Shown piece by piece: positions 18,732 to 29,269 of a stretch of DNA of 64,000 nt. The DNA comes from Psychrobacter fulvigenes (GTDB taxonomy: Bacteria > Pseudomonadota > Gammaproteobacteria > Pseudomonadales > Moraxellaceae). A model generated the notes under the pieces. The model was not told the DNA's origin, searched no databases, and saw nothing but the letters and a program-made list of their open reading frames with translations. The stretch spans positions 2,046,001 to 2,110,000 of the forward strand of contig NZ_CAJGZP010000001.1 in the NCBI RefSeq assembly GCF_904846155.1, in the 5' to 3' direction. The stretch's first letter is position 1, and each line of letters starts with the position of its first letter. A program made the translations under genes and the position numbers.

Positions 18732-18826
18732 TTCTCATCTTCCTTGAGTTAGACCTTCATTTCAGCAAAACCCCGTGTTATCAGCAAACGAATAATAGTT
18801 GTGACGCCATTCCTTTTTGTCATTGC

Positions 18827-18850
18827 AAAAAAAACCAGCATATAGCTGGC
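18827..18850 (-). terminator. Rho-independent terminator downstream of the LysR gene
   Basis: On the minus strand CCAGC-tatat-GCTGG is followed by eight T residues. It separates the LysR gene from the catabolic genes, which therefore need their own promoter in 18732-18826. Confidence 0.85.
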
Positions 18851-18934
18851 TCGTTTGTGTCTCTATTAGCAGGGCTTTCTACGCTTATCGCTAGTCAAAA
18901 GGTGAAAGTAGGTTTTATGGTTGAAAATATAAAA

Positions 18935-19864
18935 TCATAGAACGTGTTCATTTGATTCTTCTAGATAATTCGAGACCCATTCCAAAATAACCTTGACCTT
19001 ATGTGAGCTACCCATAGATAAAGGGTAAGACATGTAATAAGAACCCCTGCCTTTGGCAGCATAGCTCCATGCTGTCACCAGTGCGCCCGACTGCAACTCT
19101 GGCGCAACTAAACGTAGTGGCACTAATGCGATACCATATCCCTGTAAAGCAGCAGAAATAGTAGTATGAAAAGTATCAAAGCGTGGGCCCACAAAGGTTG
19201 CATCCATACTGATGTCTTGCTGCCTAAAATACTCATACCAAGCACTTGGCCGCGAGCTAAGTTGTAATAGCGTGCAGTTATCTATGTTGTTTGTGCATGG
19301 TGCTTTGTCTGTTAAATATTCAGGATGACAGACAGCCACACTATACTCATCAAACAACTTAATCGCCTCCATGCCAGCCCATATTCCATCACCATATAAA
19401 AAGGCGACATCGACATTTTGATCCTCAGAAAAAAATGGCCCAGCCAACTCTTTGATATTTAAATTAATCAACGGATGTGCTTGGCTAAACCCACTTAATG
19501 CAGGTATCAACCAACGAGAGCAAAAAGTTGGGTGCGAGACGACCTTAAGCACCTCTGAGTTGTCACTATTTGACATCAAGCTGGTAGTCGCTGCTTCTAT
19601 ATGTTTAAGAATGTCTAATACTTCAAGATAATAAGTCTTACCAGCTGGCGTTAAGGATATTCGATGCGGTGTACGATAAAATAGTGAGAGATTTAACATC
19701 TCCTCGAGCTGAGCGACTTGTTTACTAACAGCACTTTGAGTCATATGCATCTCTTGAGCTGCATTGGTAAAACTTAAGTGCCTAGCAGCCGTCTCAAAAC
19801 ACTGCAAAGCAGTTGTCGAAGGATATCTTCTAAAAGCAAGGGAGGTTTTTATTTTATTGTTCAT
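18935..19864 (-). CDS. LysR-family transcriptional regulator (GcvA-like)
   Basis: A 309-residue regulator. The winged helix-turn-helix (about residues 14-75) reads LQCFETAARHLSFTNAAQEM, then HMTQSAVSKQVAQLEEMLN, LFYRTPHRISLTPAG. The effector domain follows with FGPRFDTFHTT-like and GYGIALVPLRL blocks. It lies upstream of and on the same strand as the lysine/pipecolate catabolic genes, with a terminator between, so it is the likely activator of that cluster; its inducer is not deducible. The 323-bp gap upstream (19865-20187) holds a bidirectional terminator and no gene. Confidence 0.88.
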   Translation of the reverse strand: MNNKIKTSLAFRRYPSTTALQCFETAARHLSFTNAAQEMHMTQSAVSKQVAQLEEMLNLSLFYRTPHRISLTPAGKTYYLEVLDILKHIEAATTSLMSNSDNSEVLKVVSHPTFCSRWLIPALSGFSQAHPLINLNIKELAGPFFSEDQNVDVAFLYGDGIWAGMEAIKLFDEYSVAVCHPEYLTDKAPCTNNIDNCTLLQLSSRPSAWYEYFRQQDISMDATFVGPRFDTFHTTISAALQGYGIALVPLRLVAPELQSGALVTAWSYAAKGRGSYYMSYPLSMGSSHKVKVILEWVSNYLEESNEHVL

Positions 19865-20104
19865 AATTTATTCATTCTTTTATACTGTTTAAATAAAAGT
19901 AAGTAATATTTGCCAATCTCAATAGCAGGTCTATCTGGAATAATGTTGCACGGCTCTTTTCATTATTAAATTCTTTGACAATTAACAATAGTCTAATTTG
20001 AAATCCTTCATTGTTTCTATCTGCTTTATTTTATCCATTGTTTTCTGATACTTTTAGCCCTCTATTTTAGTTTTTGTTTAAAGAAAACAGGCAATAAGTA
20101 TTAA

Positions 20105-20139
20105 AAATCCAGACAGCTTAAGTTGTCTGGATTTTTGTA
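20105..20139. terminator. Bidirectional terminator after rluF
   Basis: AAAAATCCAGACA and its exact complement TGTCTGGATTTTT form a 13-bp stem with a 6-8 nt loop; the ends supply T tracts on both strands. Confidence 0.85.
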
Positions 20140-20187
20140 CAGCATCTTTAATCAAGTGTCCTAATTAATTGAGCGCTACAAAGCAAT

Positions 20188-21186
20188 TTATGGTTTTGAA
20201 GAGCGCTTAGACCCTCGGCCTTTTGCAGGGCGCCTGCCATTTGCTGCAGGTTTGCCACTCCCTCCAGACTTCTTGCCATGATCATAAGGACGCCCATCCT
20301 TACCTCTAGAACCCTTTGGTTTTCTAGCACCATCTTTGGGATGTTTAGTATTTTCCTTTGCTGCGCCTCTTGGTTTTGGAGCCGTCTTTGACTTTGACGA
20401 GGTATCAGTACGAGGTTTTTTTCGGGGTGAATTACGAGATTTCTTGGCCGGAGCGCTGTCATTGGCAGAAGAATCTTCTATAGATTTAAGTAATACAGAC
20501 AACTCTTTTGGGGTTAAATCTCGCCGATCTCCAACTGGCAGACCCTTAAGGTTCACATTCATAATTCGCGTACGCTCAAGCCTCACCACTTCATAGCCAA
20601 AATACTCACACATGCGACGAATTTGACGGTTTAGTCCCTGTACTAGTGTGATGTTAAATACGTTAGTCGTCACCTTAGTAACGGGGCATTTTTTTGTCAT
20701 TGTCCCCAAAATAGGCACACCACCGGCTAAACCTTCAATAAAACTATCCGTTATCGGCTTATTCACCGTCACCAAATACTCTTTTTCGTGATTATTACCT
20801 GCACGTAATACCTTGTTGACCAAATCGCCATTGTTGGTCAAAAAGATTAAACCTTGGGAGTCTTTATCCAAACGACCAATCGGAAAAATACGTAGACTAT
20901 GTCTAACAAAATCAACAATATTGTTTTTCTCTGAGCTTTCCGTAGTGCTCACAATGCCCACGGGCTTATTCAATACAATAAAAACAAAATCATCGGTCTC
21001 TCGTGGCTCAATGAGCTGTCCGTTAACTTTTACCGTATCTCCAGCAACCACTTGCTGACCTACTTGAGCACGCTTGCCATTGATGAACACATTGCCTTGT
21101 TCAATAAATCGGTCAGCATCTCTTCGAGAGCAAATACCGCTTTCGCTGATGTATTTATTTAAACGAGTCGAAGAAGTGTTAAACAT
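20188..21186 (-). CDS. rluF: 23S rRNA pseudouridine synthase RluF with a long basic tail
   Basis: A 332-residue RsuA-family pseudouridine synthase. The S4 RNA-binding domain (about 8-65) contains [20 protein letters not shown]; the catalytic domain has [20 protein letters not shown], whose Asp is the nucleophile, and [18 protein letters not shown]. These match RluF, which modifies U2604 of 23S rRNA. Residues after about 240 form a low-complexity Lys/Arg/Pro/Gly/Ser tail, disordered and strongly basic, probably extra RNA-binding surface; such tails vary between relatives. RluF of E. coli is about 290 residues, with a shorter tail. Confidence 0.9.
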   Translation of the reverse strand: MFNTSSTRLNKYISESGICSRRDADRFIEQGNVFINGKRAQVGQQVVAGDTVKVNGQLIEPRETDDFVFIVLNKPVGIVSTTESSEKNNIVDFVRHSLRIFPIGRLDKDSQGLIFLTNNGDLVNKVLRAGNNHEKEYLVTVNKPITDSFIEGLAGGVPILGTMTKKCPVTKVTTNVFNITLVQGLNRQIRRMCEYFGYEVVRLERTRIMNVNLKGLPVGDRRDLTPKELSVLLKSIEDSSANDSAPAKKSRNSPRKKPRTDTSSKSKTAPKPRGAAKENTKHPKDGARKPKGSRGKDGRPYDHGKKSGGSGKPAANGRRPAKGRGSKRSSKP

Positions 21187-21467
21187 AAAGTGCCATTTTC
21201 ACCTAATAAAAAGCCTTTTTTACTGAGAAAAAGACTAAATTGAATGGATAATTAACAACGAGATGGCTCACATTATATAGCAAACTCAGTGCCCTTTTCA
21301 GGAGAGATGGGAAAACTTCCTTCTCATTCTTTAGAGCTACAAACAACCTATTTTGGTTGCAAGTTAAGAGCCATCACTTGTAATAGTAGTTATCTATATT
21401 ATACTATTTCCCAAAAGTATCACTTCTCGTTTAGAAGATCCGCTACACCAACGTAAGGCTAATCATA

Positions 21468-22463
21468 ATGACCCCAGTAATTAGAGTCGCCATCGCCGGT
21501 TACGGCAACCTCGGCCGCGGTGCCCAAGCCGCCATCAAACACTGCCCAGATATGCAGTTAGTCGGAGTTTTCAGTCGCCGAGACCCCGCCTCAGTCACCT
21601 TAATTGACCCTAGCGTGCCCGTGTACGCCATGGACGATATTGCACAGTATAAAGACGACATAGATGTGCTGATATTATGTGGCGGCTCCAAATCTGATTT
21701 GCCCGAGCAAGGCCCTGCACTCGCCAGTTTATTTAATATCGTCGACAGCTTCGATACTCACGCCAAAATTCCTGAGTACTTTGCCGCGCTTGATGCGCCT
21801 GCCAAGAATGCTAACAAAGTCGCCATGTTATCCGTCGGTTGGGATCCAGGTCTGTTCTCTATCAACCGCTTATACGGTGAAGCCATTTTACCAGTCGGCG
21901 AAACCTATTCCTTTTGGGGCAAGGGCTTAAGCCAAGGGCACTCAGATGCCGTACGCCGCGTGGATGGCGTCAAGTCAGGCGTGCAATACACCCTTCCCTC
22001 AGAATCTGCTATAGCACGGGTACGCAGCGGCGAGCAGCCCACACTCAGCACCCGCGAAAAACACACCCGCGAATGCTATGTAGTGCTAGCAGATGACGCC
22101 GATGCCGATACTGTGCGCAACGCCATTGTGACCATGCCAGACTACTTTGCTGACTACGACACCAAAGTGCACTTTATCGATCAACAAACTTTTGAGCGCG
22201 ATCATCAAAAGATGCCCCACGGCGGTTTCGTCATTCGCAGTGGCGTGACTGGCATCGACAATGAGAAAAATGATCAAGCAATGGAGTTTTCCCTAAAGCT
22301 AGGCAGCAACCCTGAATTTACTGCCAGCGTACTCGTAGCCTACGCCCGCGCCACTTATAAAATGAACTTGGCAGGGGAAACTGGTGCGAAAACCGTGTTC
22401 GACGTCGCCCCTGGCTTATTATCGCCGAAGTCTCCCGCGCAGCTGCGTAAAGAACTGCTGTAA
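21468..22463 (+). CDS. ddh: meso-Diaminopimelate dehydrogenase
   Basis: A 331-residue NADP-dependent oxidoreductase. The dinucleotide motif IAGYGNLGRGAQ is at the N-terminus (about 8-19), followed by VGVFSRRDP, DVLILCGGSKSDLPEQGP, VDSFDTH, SVGWDPGLFSINR and WGKGLSQGHSDAVRRVDGV, all diagnostic of Ddh. The enzyme reversibly interconverts meso-2,6-diaminopimelate and L-2-amino-6-oxopimelate, giving a one-step bypass of the succinylase route to lysine and cell-wall DAP. It is patchily distributed in bacteria. The gene is visibly richer in G+C than its neighbours and is a lone plus-strand unit with its own terminator, which suggests acquisition by transfer. Standing beside a lysine-degrading cluster is noteworthy but may be coincidence. 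Confidence 0.93.
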   Translation: MTPVIRVAIAGYGNLGRGAQAAIKHCPDMQLVGVFSRRDPASVTLIDPSVPVYAMDDIAQYKDDIDVLILCGGSKSDLPEQGPALASLFNIVDSFDTHAKIPEYFAALDAPAKNANKVAMLSVGWDPGLFSINRLYGEAILPVGETYSFWGKGLSQGHSDAVRRVDGVKSGVQYTLPSESAIARVRSGEQPTLSTREKHTRECYVVLADDADADTVRNAIVTMPDYFADYDTKVHFIDQQTFERDHQKMPHGGFVIRSGVTGIDNEKNDQAMEFSLKLGSNPEFTASVLVAYARATYKMNLAGETGAKTVFDVAPGLLSPKSPAQLRKELL

Positions 22464-22511
22464 ATACTGGCTTTCAACTAGAAACGATAAACCTCTCAGC
22501 TAAAAAGAAGA

Positions 22512-22544
22512 AGCACCGAGCCTGTATGGCTTGGTGCTTTTTTT
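22512..22544 (+). terminator. Rho-independent terminator of ddh
   Basis: AGCACCGAGCC and GGCTTGGTGCT (11-bp stem with one wobble, 5-nt loop) are followed by seven T residues, about 50 bp after the ddh stop. Confidence 0.9.
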
Positions 22545-22637
22545 GTGGTCTAATCTTTAACATCACTACTGCAGCTTATGCTATTTATCTAAATTATCAG
22601 CCAAGATACTCTATAGTATCAGAAGCCGTATTAATGA

Positions 22638-22680
22638 GAAAAAAATTACCCTCACCAGCTGTATGCAACTGACGAGGGTA
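22638..22680 (-). terminator. Rho-independent terminator of betT
   Basis: On the minus strand TACCCTC and GAGGGTA enclose a second nested stem (CAGTTG/CAGCTG), followed by a run of T residues, 64 bp after the betT stop. Confidence 0.8.
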
Positions 22681-22743
22681 TCTCTTACGAGTTTTTATTC
22701 AAAACTTAGTACGTCATATTACAGTAGCGAATTGATGAATCAA

Positions 22744-24789
22744 TTAACGCTCTAAATGTAGATACTGCAGATGGCACTCGTACTGATGTAGAATATCGAC
22801 CAGCACTTGCTCCTTTGTGTAGCCAACCAAGTCATACTCTTGCGAACCATCACTTAAGAACACTTCAGCACGATAGTAAAATTCTGCATGCTTGGTCGAG
22901 GTATTCAGCGTAAAGTTAGGGCGCTCAGCTTTGATGAGATTAACTTCATACACAAAGTCATCTTCATCGCCATGACCGACACGCAGTTTTACGCCATCTA
23001 TCTGACCCTCATCTTGACCCTTACCAGCATCTATACTTTCACTGATATTATCAAGATTGCGGATATCTAGAGAAGTGTTAAGACCGCCCGCTTTCAGCTC
23101 TTTTTCAACCTCGGTCATCGCTGGCATGACAGTGTTTTGCAAGAACCTTTCCACTTGTGCGTGCCCAGGGAAGCTGACAATACGTTGCAGACGCGCTTTC
23201 CAGCTTTTACCGCTATCGAGCACGTTTGCAGTACCAAGGGTGCTGGCTTTGCGTTTATTACCCTCTTCTTTTAGCGACTTCCACATCGACATCATGTAAA
23301 GAACTAAAATAAGCGAGAACGGCAAACCGGCAATCACAGAAACTGACTGTAATGATGCAAAGCCACCTGCGAACAGCAAGCCTAGGGTAATCAAACCCGT
23401 TGCCGCCGCCCAAAACAAACGCAGCCATACAGGCGCGTCAGTATCATTGGTCATGCCTCTTGAGCTTAGATTCGCGAGTACTAAAGCGCCTGAGTCAGCT
23501 GAGGTCACAAAGAATATAAGACCAATGACCACGCCTGCGAATGACAAAATATCACTGTAAGGAAAGTACTCAAACAAGGCAAACATGCCCATCGCTGCAT
23601 CATTAACAGCGATTTCGCCAAGCTCAGTTGCCCCATTGGCGACTAGGTCTATGGCTGAATTACCAAAGATAGAGAACCAGGCAAAGATGAAACCAAGTGG
23701 GATAAACATCACACCAAACACAAACTCACGCAAGGTACGGCCACGGCTGATACGCGCAATAAACAAACCGACAAATGGTGCCCAAGCAACCCACCATGCC
23801 CAGAAAAATATCGTCCAGCCTGATTTCCAATCGGCACCAGCAGTACCGTCATAGGCATAAACATCGAATGTTTTGAACACGATAGTTTGGAAGTATTGAC
23901 CGATACTTTGGGTAAAGGTATTGAGCAAGTACACGGTATTACCCATGACCAAAATCGCGATCAACAGCAATATCGATGACAGCATATTAAATTCAGATAG
24001 ACGGCGCACCCCTCGCTCTACGCCTGTCATCGCAGAGATAGCCGCAGCAGTAACTACGCCCAAGATAATAAGGCTCTGCACCATTTTGCTAGACTCGATA
24101 CCGAAAACATGCGTTAAGCCCGCATTGGCCTGCAATACCCCAATCCCTAGGCTAGTCGCAATACCCATCAGCGTACAGACGACACCAAAGGTATCGATAC
24201 CATCACCAAGCCAGCCCTTGATTAAACGCTCGCCAAAGATAGGGGTTAGCGGTGAACGTAGTGCCAACGGCATGTTTTTACGATAAGCAAAGTACGCCAA
24301 TGCCATACCGATTAAGGCATAAATACCCCAACCATGTAGACCCCAATGTAAAAAGGTCTGCGACAGTGCTTCACGCATGGCCGCCTCACTGCCAGGCTCA
24401 AGCCCTGTATGCGGCGTCAAATAATGCATCAACGGCTCAGACGCACCAAAAAACAATAAATCAATGCCGATACCAGCAGAGAACAGCATTGCCGCCCATG
24501 CTAAAAAGGGAAACTGGGCTTTTTCGTGGTCTTGCCCAAGCTTGATATCGCCATATTTAGAGAAGCCAACAAACAAAGCAAAAATACTATAAGCGGCTAC
24601 CACCAGCATGTAGTACCAGCCAAAACTCTCTGATACCCATGCCATGCCAGCGCTTAGTAATGTCTCGCTATAATCTGGAAACATGATCGTCCAGATTATC
24701 AATAAAATAGAAATAATAGCTGAGCCTAAAAAAACCGTCTTATTTAGAGTCAGGGATTTCGTCGCATCTTCTGATGGCGAGCTGTACAT
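22744..24789 (-). CDS. betT: BCCT-family choline/betaine transporter BetT
   Basis: A 681-residue inner-membrane transporter with about 12 hydrophobic segments. The BCCT signature reads FFWAWWVAWAPFVGLFIARI (about residues 330-349) followed by SRGRTLREFV; the Na+/substrate region GWGIYALIGMALAYFAYRK is also visible. A long cytosolic C-terminal extension (after about 510) is typical of BetT, where it senses osmotic stress. It takes up choline for conversion to glycine betaine by BetA and BetB, encoded directly upstream. ATG 24789 with GAGG 6 nt upstream is preferred to a TTG at 24801. A terminator separates it from betA, so it probably also has its own promoter in the 276-bp gap. Confidence 0.93.
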   Translation of the reverse strand: MYSSPSEDATKSLTLNKTVFLGSAIISILLIIWTIMFPDYSETLLSAGMAWVSESFGWYYMLVVAAYSIFALFVGFSKYGDIKLGQDHEKAQFPFLAWAAMLFSAGIGIDLLFFGASEPLMHYLTPHTGLEPGSEAAMREALSQTFLHWGLHGWGIYALIGMALAYFAYRKNMPLALRSPLTPIFGERLIKGWLGDGIDTFGVVCTLMGIATSLGIGVLQANAGLTHVFGIESSKMVQSLIILGVVTAAAISAMTGVERGVRRLSEFNMLSSILLLIAILVMGNTVYLLNTFTQSIGQYFQTIVFKTFDVYAYDGTAGADWKSGWTIFFWAWWVAWAPFVGLFIARISRGRTLREFVFGVMFIPLGFIFAWFSIFGNSAIDLVANGATELGEIAVNDAAMGMFALFEYFPYSDILSFAGVVIGLIFFVTSADSGALVLANLSSRGMTNDTDAPVWLRLFWAAATGLITLGLLFAGGFASLQSVSVIAGLPFSLILVLYMMSMWKSLKEEGNKRKASTLGTANVLDSGKSWKARLQRIVSFPGHAQVERFLQNTVMPAMTEVEKELKAGGLNTSLDIRNLDNISESIDAGKGQDEGQIDGVKLRVGHGDEDDFVYEVNLIKAERPNFTLNTSTKHAEFYYRAEVFLSDGSQEYDLVGYTKEQVLVDILHQYECHLQYLHLER

Positions 24790-24987
24790 AAAAGACCTCA
24801 ATAGGTAAATGGAACAGGTCTGATATTGCTTTGTCCGTCATAACTTTATGACTGATAACCACATAAGATATGTATAACCACATGACGCACAAAGCAGTAC
24901 CAATAAATAAAAACTGCTGGGTAGCTAGCAAAATATAAGCGGATTTAACCGTAATGGTATTCGCCTTCTTAAATTTTGGCGCTGATG

Positions 24988-25016
24988 AAAAAGGCCTTTA
25001 CTTAGAAAGGCCTTTA
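24988..25016 (-). terminator. Terminator after betA
   Basis: On the minus strand AAAGGCCTTT is repeated on either side of a 6-nt spacer and followed by T residues; the two palindromes can pair as one 9-10 bp stem. Confidence 0.75.
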
Positions 25017-25065
25017 TTATGAAATTATCTTATATAACTATTTATTTAGTATACCTTCTAGTCGT

Positions 25066-26766
25066 TTAAACAACATAGCTATAATCACGCATCGGCTCGG
25101 CTCTGAGCGGCGCACCATTGGCGACATAATAGTCTGCCGTTGAGCGTGGCAGCTGCACGCCACGCATCTTATCAACGATTTTTTCTGCAAGCATAATGGT
25201 GGTCGCGTTAAGATTACCACTAATTATATTTGGCATGATAGACGCATCGACCACGCGTAGGCCATCGATACCATGTACCAGCCCTTCACCATTAACCACT
25301 GAATCATTGTCTTCGCCCATCGGACAAGTACAAGATGGGTGATAAGCCGTCTCACTGTGGTTACGAACGTACTCATCCAACTGCGCATCGGTCACCAAAT
25401 CATCGGTCGGCGCAATAGCACGACCGCGATAAGGGTCAAGCGCTGGCTGATGCATAATCTCACGCGTGATACGCATCGCCGCGCGGAACTCTTGCCAATC
25501 TTGCTCATGCGACATATAGTTAAATAAGATACTTGGATGCGCGCTTGGGTCTTTTGAGGTCAGCTTAACGCGACCACGACTTGGCGAGCGCAATGAACCT
25601 ACGTGTGCTTGGAAGCTATGGGAGTTCACCGCACTGCGACCATCGTAACGCACCGCTAATGGTAGGAAATGATACTGAATATTAGGATGGGTAAACTTCT
25701 CATCGGTACGGATAAAGCCGCCGCCTTCGAATTGATTAGACGCGCCAAGACCGGTACCCATAAACAACCATTCAGCACCAATTGCTGGCTTATTCCACCA
25801 TTTATTGGCAGGCGCAATTGAGACCGGTAGCTTACATTCGTACTGCATATACAGCTCTAGATGGTCTTGTAAATTATTACCGACACCCGGCAACTCTAAA
25901 ACCTCGTTGATACCCAAATCTTTAAGCCATTGACCAGGACCAATACCTGAACGCTGTAATAACTGAGGTGACGCAATCGCGCCCGATGAAACAATCACTT
26001 CACGAGACGCGTAGAATTTTTTGGTTTGACCTTGGTGTTCTACTTTGACACCGACAGCGCGCTTACCATCAAATAAAATCACATCAGTCAATGCACCCGT
26101 TAAAATGGTGATATTACTGCGCGGTTTGGCACGGTCAAGATAACCACGAGCCGTTGATGCGCGGCGACCATTGGGTGTCACAAAGCGATCCATTGGCCCA
26201 AAGCCTTCTTGCTGATAGCCATTTAGGTCATCTGTGCTTGGATAGCCAGCTTGTACGCCCGCTTCAATCATCGCTTCAAACAGCGGATTGACTCCTGGCT
26301 TTGAAGTGGTCATCTCAACCGGACCACCGACGCCATGATAATCGTTTTCGCCAGCGTCGCAGTTTTCTAGCTTTTTAAAATACGGCAGGCAATCTGAATA
26401 AGTCCAATCTTCCAAGCCTTTGATTTTCGCCCAATCGTCAAAATCGAGCGCATTGCCACGGATATAGCACATACCGTTAATCAACGATGAGCCACCAAGC
26501 CCTTTACCGCGACCGCAGTCCATCACGCGATTATTCATATTCGGCTCGGGATCGGTTTTATAGCCCCAGTTATAAGTGGTGCCTTGCAACGGCATCGCGA
26601 GCGCCGCTGGCATTTGGGTGCGAAAGTCTAAGCGATGGTCTGGACGACCCGCCTCTAACAGCAACACCTTAATGTTGGCATCTTCGGTCAAGCGCGTGGC
26701 CAGCACGTTTCCTGCTGAGCCTGCACCAACAATGATGTAGTCATACTCAGGTGTGGTTGTTGTCAT
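25066..26766 (-). CDS. betA: Choline dehydrogenase
   Basis: A 566-residue GMC oxidoreductase. FAD-binding [20 protein letters not shown] is at the N-terminus, GMC signature 1 reads [20 protein letters not shown] (about 85-104) and signature 2 [16 protein letters not shown] (about 250-265). The C-terminal catalytic pair lies in [14 protein letters not shown] and [12 protein letters not shown]. It oxidises choline to betaine aldehyde and can take the aldehyde further to glycine betaine at the membrane. ATG 26766 has GGAG 6 nt upstream and is preferred to ATG 26778, which has no ribosome binding site. The order betI-betB-betA-betT on one strand is standard for choline-derived osmoprotection. Confidence 0.95.
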   Translation of the reverse strand: MTTTTPEYDYIIVGAGSAGNVLATRLTEDANIKVLLLEAGRPDHRLDFRTQMPAALAMPLQGTTYNWGYKTDPEPNMNNRVMDCGRGKGLGGSSLINGMCYIRGNALDFDDWAKIKGLEDWTYSDCLPYFKKLENCDAGENDYHGVGGPVEMTTSKPGVNPLFEAMIEAGVQAGYPSTDDLNGYQQEGFGPMDRFVTPNGRRASTARGYLDRAKPRSNITILTGALTDVILFDGKRAVGVKVEHQGQTKKFYASREVIVSSGAIASPQLLQRSGIGPGQWLKDLGINEVLELPGVGNNLQDHLELYMQYECKLPVSIAPANKWWNKPAIGAEWLFMGTGLGASNQFEGGGFIRTDEKFTHPNIQYHFLPLAVRYDGRSAVNSHSFQAHVGSLRSPSRGRVKLTSKDPSAHPSILFNYMSHEQDWQEFRAAMRITREIMHQPALDPYRGRAIAPTDDLVTDAQLDEYVRNHSETAYHPSCTCPMGEDNDSVVNGEGLVHGIDGLRVVDASIMPNIISGNLNATTIMLAEKIVDKMRGVQLPRSTADYYVANGAPLRAEPMRDYSYVV

Positions 26767-26802
26767 AAAATGCTCCATAATATTGAAAATAAATCATTTA
26801 AT

Positions 26803-26858
26803 ATCAGTAAGATTGAATCAAAAGGAAAAATTAGCCCAAATGAATCAATCTTACTGAT
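26803..26858. other. Large intercistronic inverted repeat between betB and betA
   Basis: The 14-nt arms 26803-26816 (ATCAGTAAGATTGA) and 26845-26858 are exact complements separated by 28 nt. No T tract follows, so it is more likely an mRNA stability or processing element than a terminator. Confidence 0.75.
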
Positions 26859-26882
26859 TAAGAATCTTCTCAATACAAATTA

Positions 26883-28421
26883 TTAAAATACAGACTCAAA
26901 CGCGCCCAACTCTACTTGAATAGATTTGGTCTGAGTATAATGCTCAAGGGCTTCAATGCCATTCTCACGGCCAATACCCGAATGCTTATAACCACCAACT
27001 GGCATTTGCGCAGGTGATTCACCCCACGTATTTAACCAGCAAATACCGGCTTCAATCTGACCGATCACTCGATGTGCGCGAGTCAAATCAGCGGTCACCA
27101 CCCCTGCTGCCAAGCCATACTCGGTATCATTGGCACGGCGAATGACTTCTTCTTCGGTCTCATAAGTCAATATCGACATCACTGGGCCAAAGATTTCCTC
27201 ACGTACGATAGTCATATCATCGCTGCAATCGGTGAACACAGTCGGTGCGACAAACGCGCCATTGGCAAGCTCGCCTAACGTGATACGTTCGCCGCCAGTC
27301 AATAGACGCGCGCCGCCCTCTTTACCTTGCTCGATATAGCCAAGCACTCTTTCCATATGCGTAAAGCTGACCATTGGACCCATATTGATGTTCTCATCCA
27401 TTGGATCGCCCAATTTGATACGCTCCACACGCTTCAAGATAGCCTCTTCAAACTTGGCTTGTAGCGCTTTAGGAATAAACACGCGCGTGCCATTGGTACA
27501 GACCTGACCACTGCTATAGAAGTTCGCCATCATCGCAATGTCAGCAGCGGTATCGATATCGGCATCTTCAAATATGATTAATGGCGACTTACCACCAAGC
27601 TCTAAGGTCACATCTTTAAGAGACGATGATGCTGCGCTCGACATGACTTTTTTACCAGTCGGCACACCGCCAGTAAACGATACTTTGGCAATATCAGGAT
27701 GCTGCGTTAATGCTTCGCCAACTTCGTAGTTACCCTGCACGACGTTAAAGACGCCATCTGGTAAGCCCGCTTCGGTAAATATTTCTGCAAGTTTTAGGGC
27801 GGTTAATGGTGTAACTTCTGATGGTTTAAAAATCATCGCATTACCTGCGGCCAACGCTGGGCCTGCTTTCCACATAGCGATTTGGATAGGATAGTTCCAT
27901 GCACCAATTCCAGCGACCACGCCAAGTGGCTCCTGACGGGTATAGACAAAGCTGGTATCACGCAGCGGAATCTGACGACCTTCAATCATCGGTGCAAGAC
28001 CTGCATAATACTCAATGACATCGGCACCAGTGACGATATCGACATATTTGGTCTCAGAGTAAGCTTTACCTGTGTCTTTGGTCTCAAGTAACGCCAGCAC
28101 ATCATTGCGTTCGCGCAGGATGGCTACTGCGTTTAATAGAATACGACTACGTTCAACTGGCGTCATCGCTGCCCAAACTTTTTGACCTTTTTGCGCCGCA
28201 ATAACGGCTTCATTAATCTGCTCATCGGTCGTTTGCTGAATGGTAGCTAGCACTTCACCCGTCGCTGGATTAATATCTTCAAAGATAGCTAATGAATCAT
28301 CAACAGCCAGATAACGCCCGTTAATATAAGCGGTTTGTACTTGTTCTAAATCGATAATGTCTGTTAAGTTACTTAGATTTGGGTTCGGATTTAGGTTTGG
28401 GTTTGTCTTTGAATCTGTCAT
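26883..28421 (-). CDS. betB: Betaine aldehyde dehydrogenase
   Basis: A 512-residue NAD(P)-dependent aldehyde dehydrogenase converting betaine aldehyde to glycine betaine. The catalytic Glu is in [17 protein letters not shown] (about 275) and the nucleophile Cys in [13 protein letters not shown] (about 308); [15 protein letters not shown] and the C-terminal [12 protein letters not shown] are typical of BetB. The first 20 residues are an Asn/Pro-rich extension ([12 protein letters not shown]) not found in most homologues, encoded by short repeats. RBS AGGAG precedes ATG 28421. It lies 140 bp downstream of betI. Confidence 0.95.
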   Translation of the reverse strand: MTDSKTNPNLNPNPNLSNLTDIIDLEQVQTAYINGRYLAVDDSLAIFEDINPATGEVLATIQQTTDEQINEAVIAAQKGQKVWAAMTPVERSRILLNAVAILRERNDVLALLETKDTGKAYSETKYVDIVTGADVIEYYAGLAPMIEGRQIPLRDTSFVYTRQEPLGVVAGIGAWNYPIQIAMWKAGPALAAGNAMIFKPSEVTPLTALKLAEIFTEAGLPDGVFNVVQGNYEVGEALTQHPDIAKVSFTGGVPTGKKVMSSAASSSLKDVTLELGGKSPLIIFEDADIDTAADIAMMANFYSSGQVCTNGTRVFIPKALQAKFEEAILKRVERIKLGDPMDENINMGPMVSFTHMERVLGYIEQGKEGGARLLTGGERITLGELANGAFVAPTVFTDCSDDMTIVREEIFGPVMSILTYETEEEVIRRANDTEYGLAAGVVTADLTRAHRVIGQIEAGICWLNTWGESPAQMPVGGYKHSGIGRENGIEALEHYTQTKSIQVELGAFESVF

Positions 28422-28561
28422 GAGTTCTCCTGTCGACGACTGGCAACAGCTTTATACAAAAGCTAATACCGAATAATTTCGTCATGGTTTAAGTTTTAAA
28501 AAATAAAATTTACGTGGTTCTTTCTTAAGGTTTCTTTAATGAGTTATTTGAGAGCGGCGTT

Positions 28562-29152
28562 TTAATCATCCTCAGGTTGCGTCATCTTTATCAAACGCGC
28601 ACGTAATGATTTTTTGTCTGATATATTAATTCCTGAAAAATCAGAGAGCCAAATCCCATCAGCGACCAAACGTACCATACACAAGGTTTCAGTATTATCG
28701 GTTGCTTTATGCTTTTCCAATTGTTCATTCGACCACTCAGCCCATAGCTCACGCAGTTTTCTATCACCTAGCATCAATACGTATAAAGTGGCTTGACTAT
28801 TAAACTCTTTTTGCCCTTTTTCACCGAGACTGATAGTGGCATCTATATAAGCGCGGGTAAAAGAGCCATAACGCACAGGGTCTTTCGCCATAGCTTGATT
28901 CACTTCTGCCTCAAACTTGGCCATCGCATCATGAAACACTTCAAGAATGAGCGCGTTCTTAGTGGTAAAGTGATGCATTACGCCACCTTTGGTCACCCCG
29001 ACCGCATCAGCAACGGCTTGGAAGGTCACTTTAGACAGCCCCTGCTCCAACGTGATTCTTGCCGCCTGATCTAGTAGTGCACGCCGGACCACTTCTGGCT
29101 GTTTTTTACGTTTATAAGCATTTTCTGTTTCCATTTTTATTTCCATGTTCAT
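28562..29152 (-). CDS. betI: TetR-family repressor BetI
   Basis: A 196-residue TetR regulator. The helix-turn-helix (about 25-60) reads ITLEQGLSKVTFQAVADAVG, then VTKGGVMHHFTTKNALILEV, the usual BetI form. BetI represses the bet genes and is relieved by choline. It is the first gene of betI-betB-betA. A palindrome about 120 bp upstream (29270-29286) is a good operator candidate. RBS AGGTAGG precedes ATG 29152. Confidence 0.9.
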   Translation of the reverse strand: MNMEIKMETENAYKRKKQPEVVRRALLDQAARITLEQGLSKVTFQAVADAVGVTKGGVMHHFTTKNALILEVFHDAMAKFEAEVNQAMAKDPVRYGSFTRAYIDATISLGEKGQKEFNSQATLYVLMLGDRKLRELWAEWSNEQLEKHKATDNTETLCMVRLVADGIWLSDFSGINISDKKSLRARLIKMTQPEDD

Positions 29153-29269
29153 TTTTACCTACCTGTCAGTGCACCACAGAATTAGACAGTAAGTTCATGA
29201 CCACGACACCGCCAACAATCGTAGCGCTCATATTTAGAATACCTGTCTCAAATCAAGTACATCGTCTTG

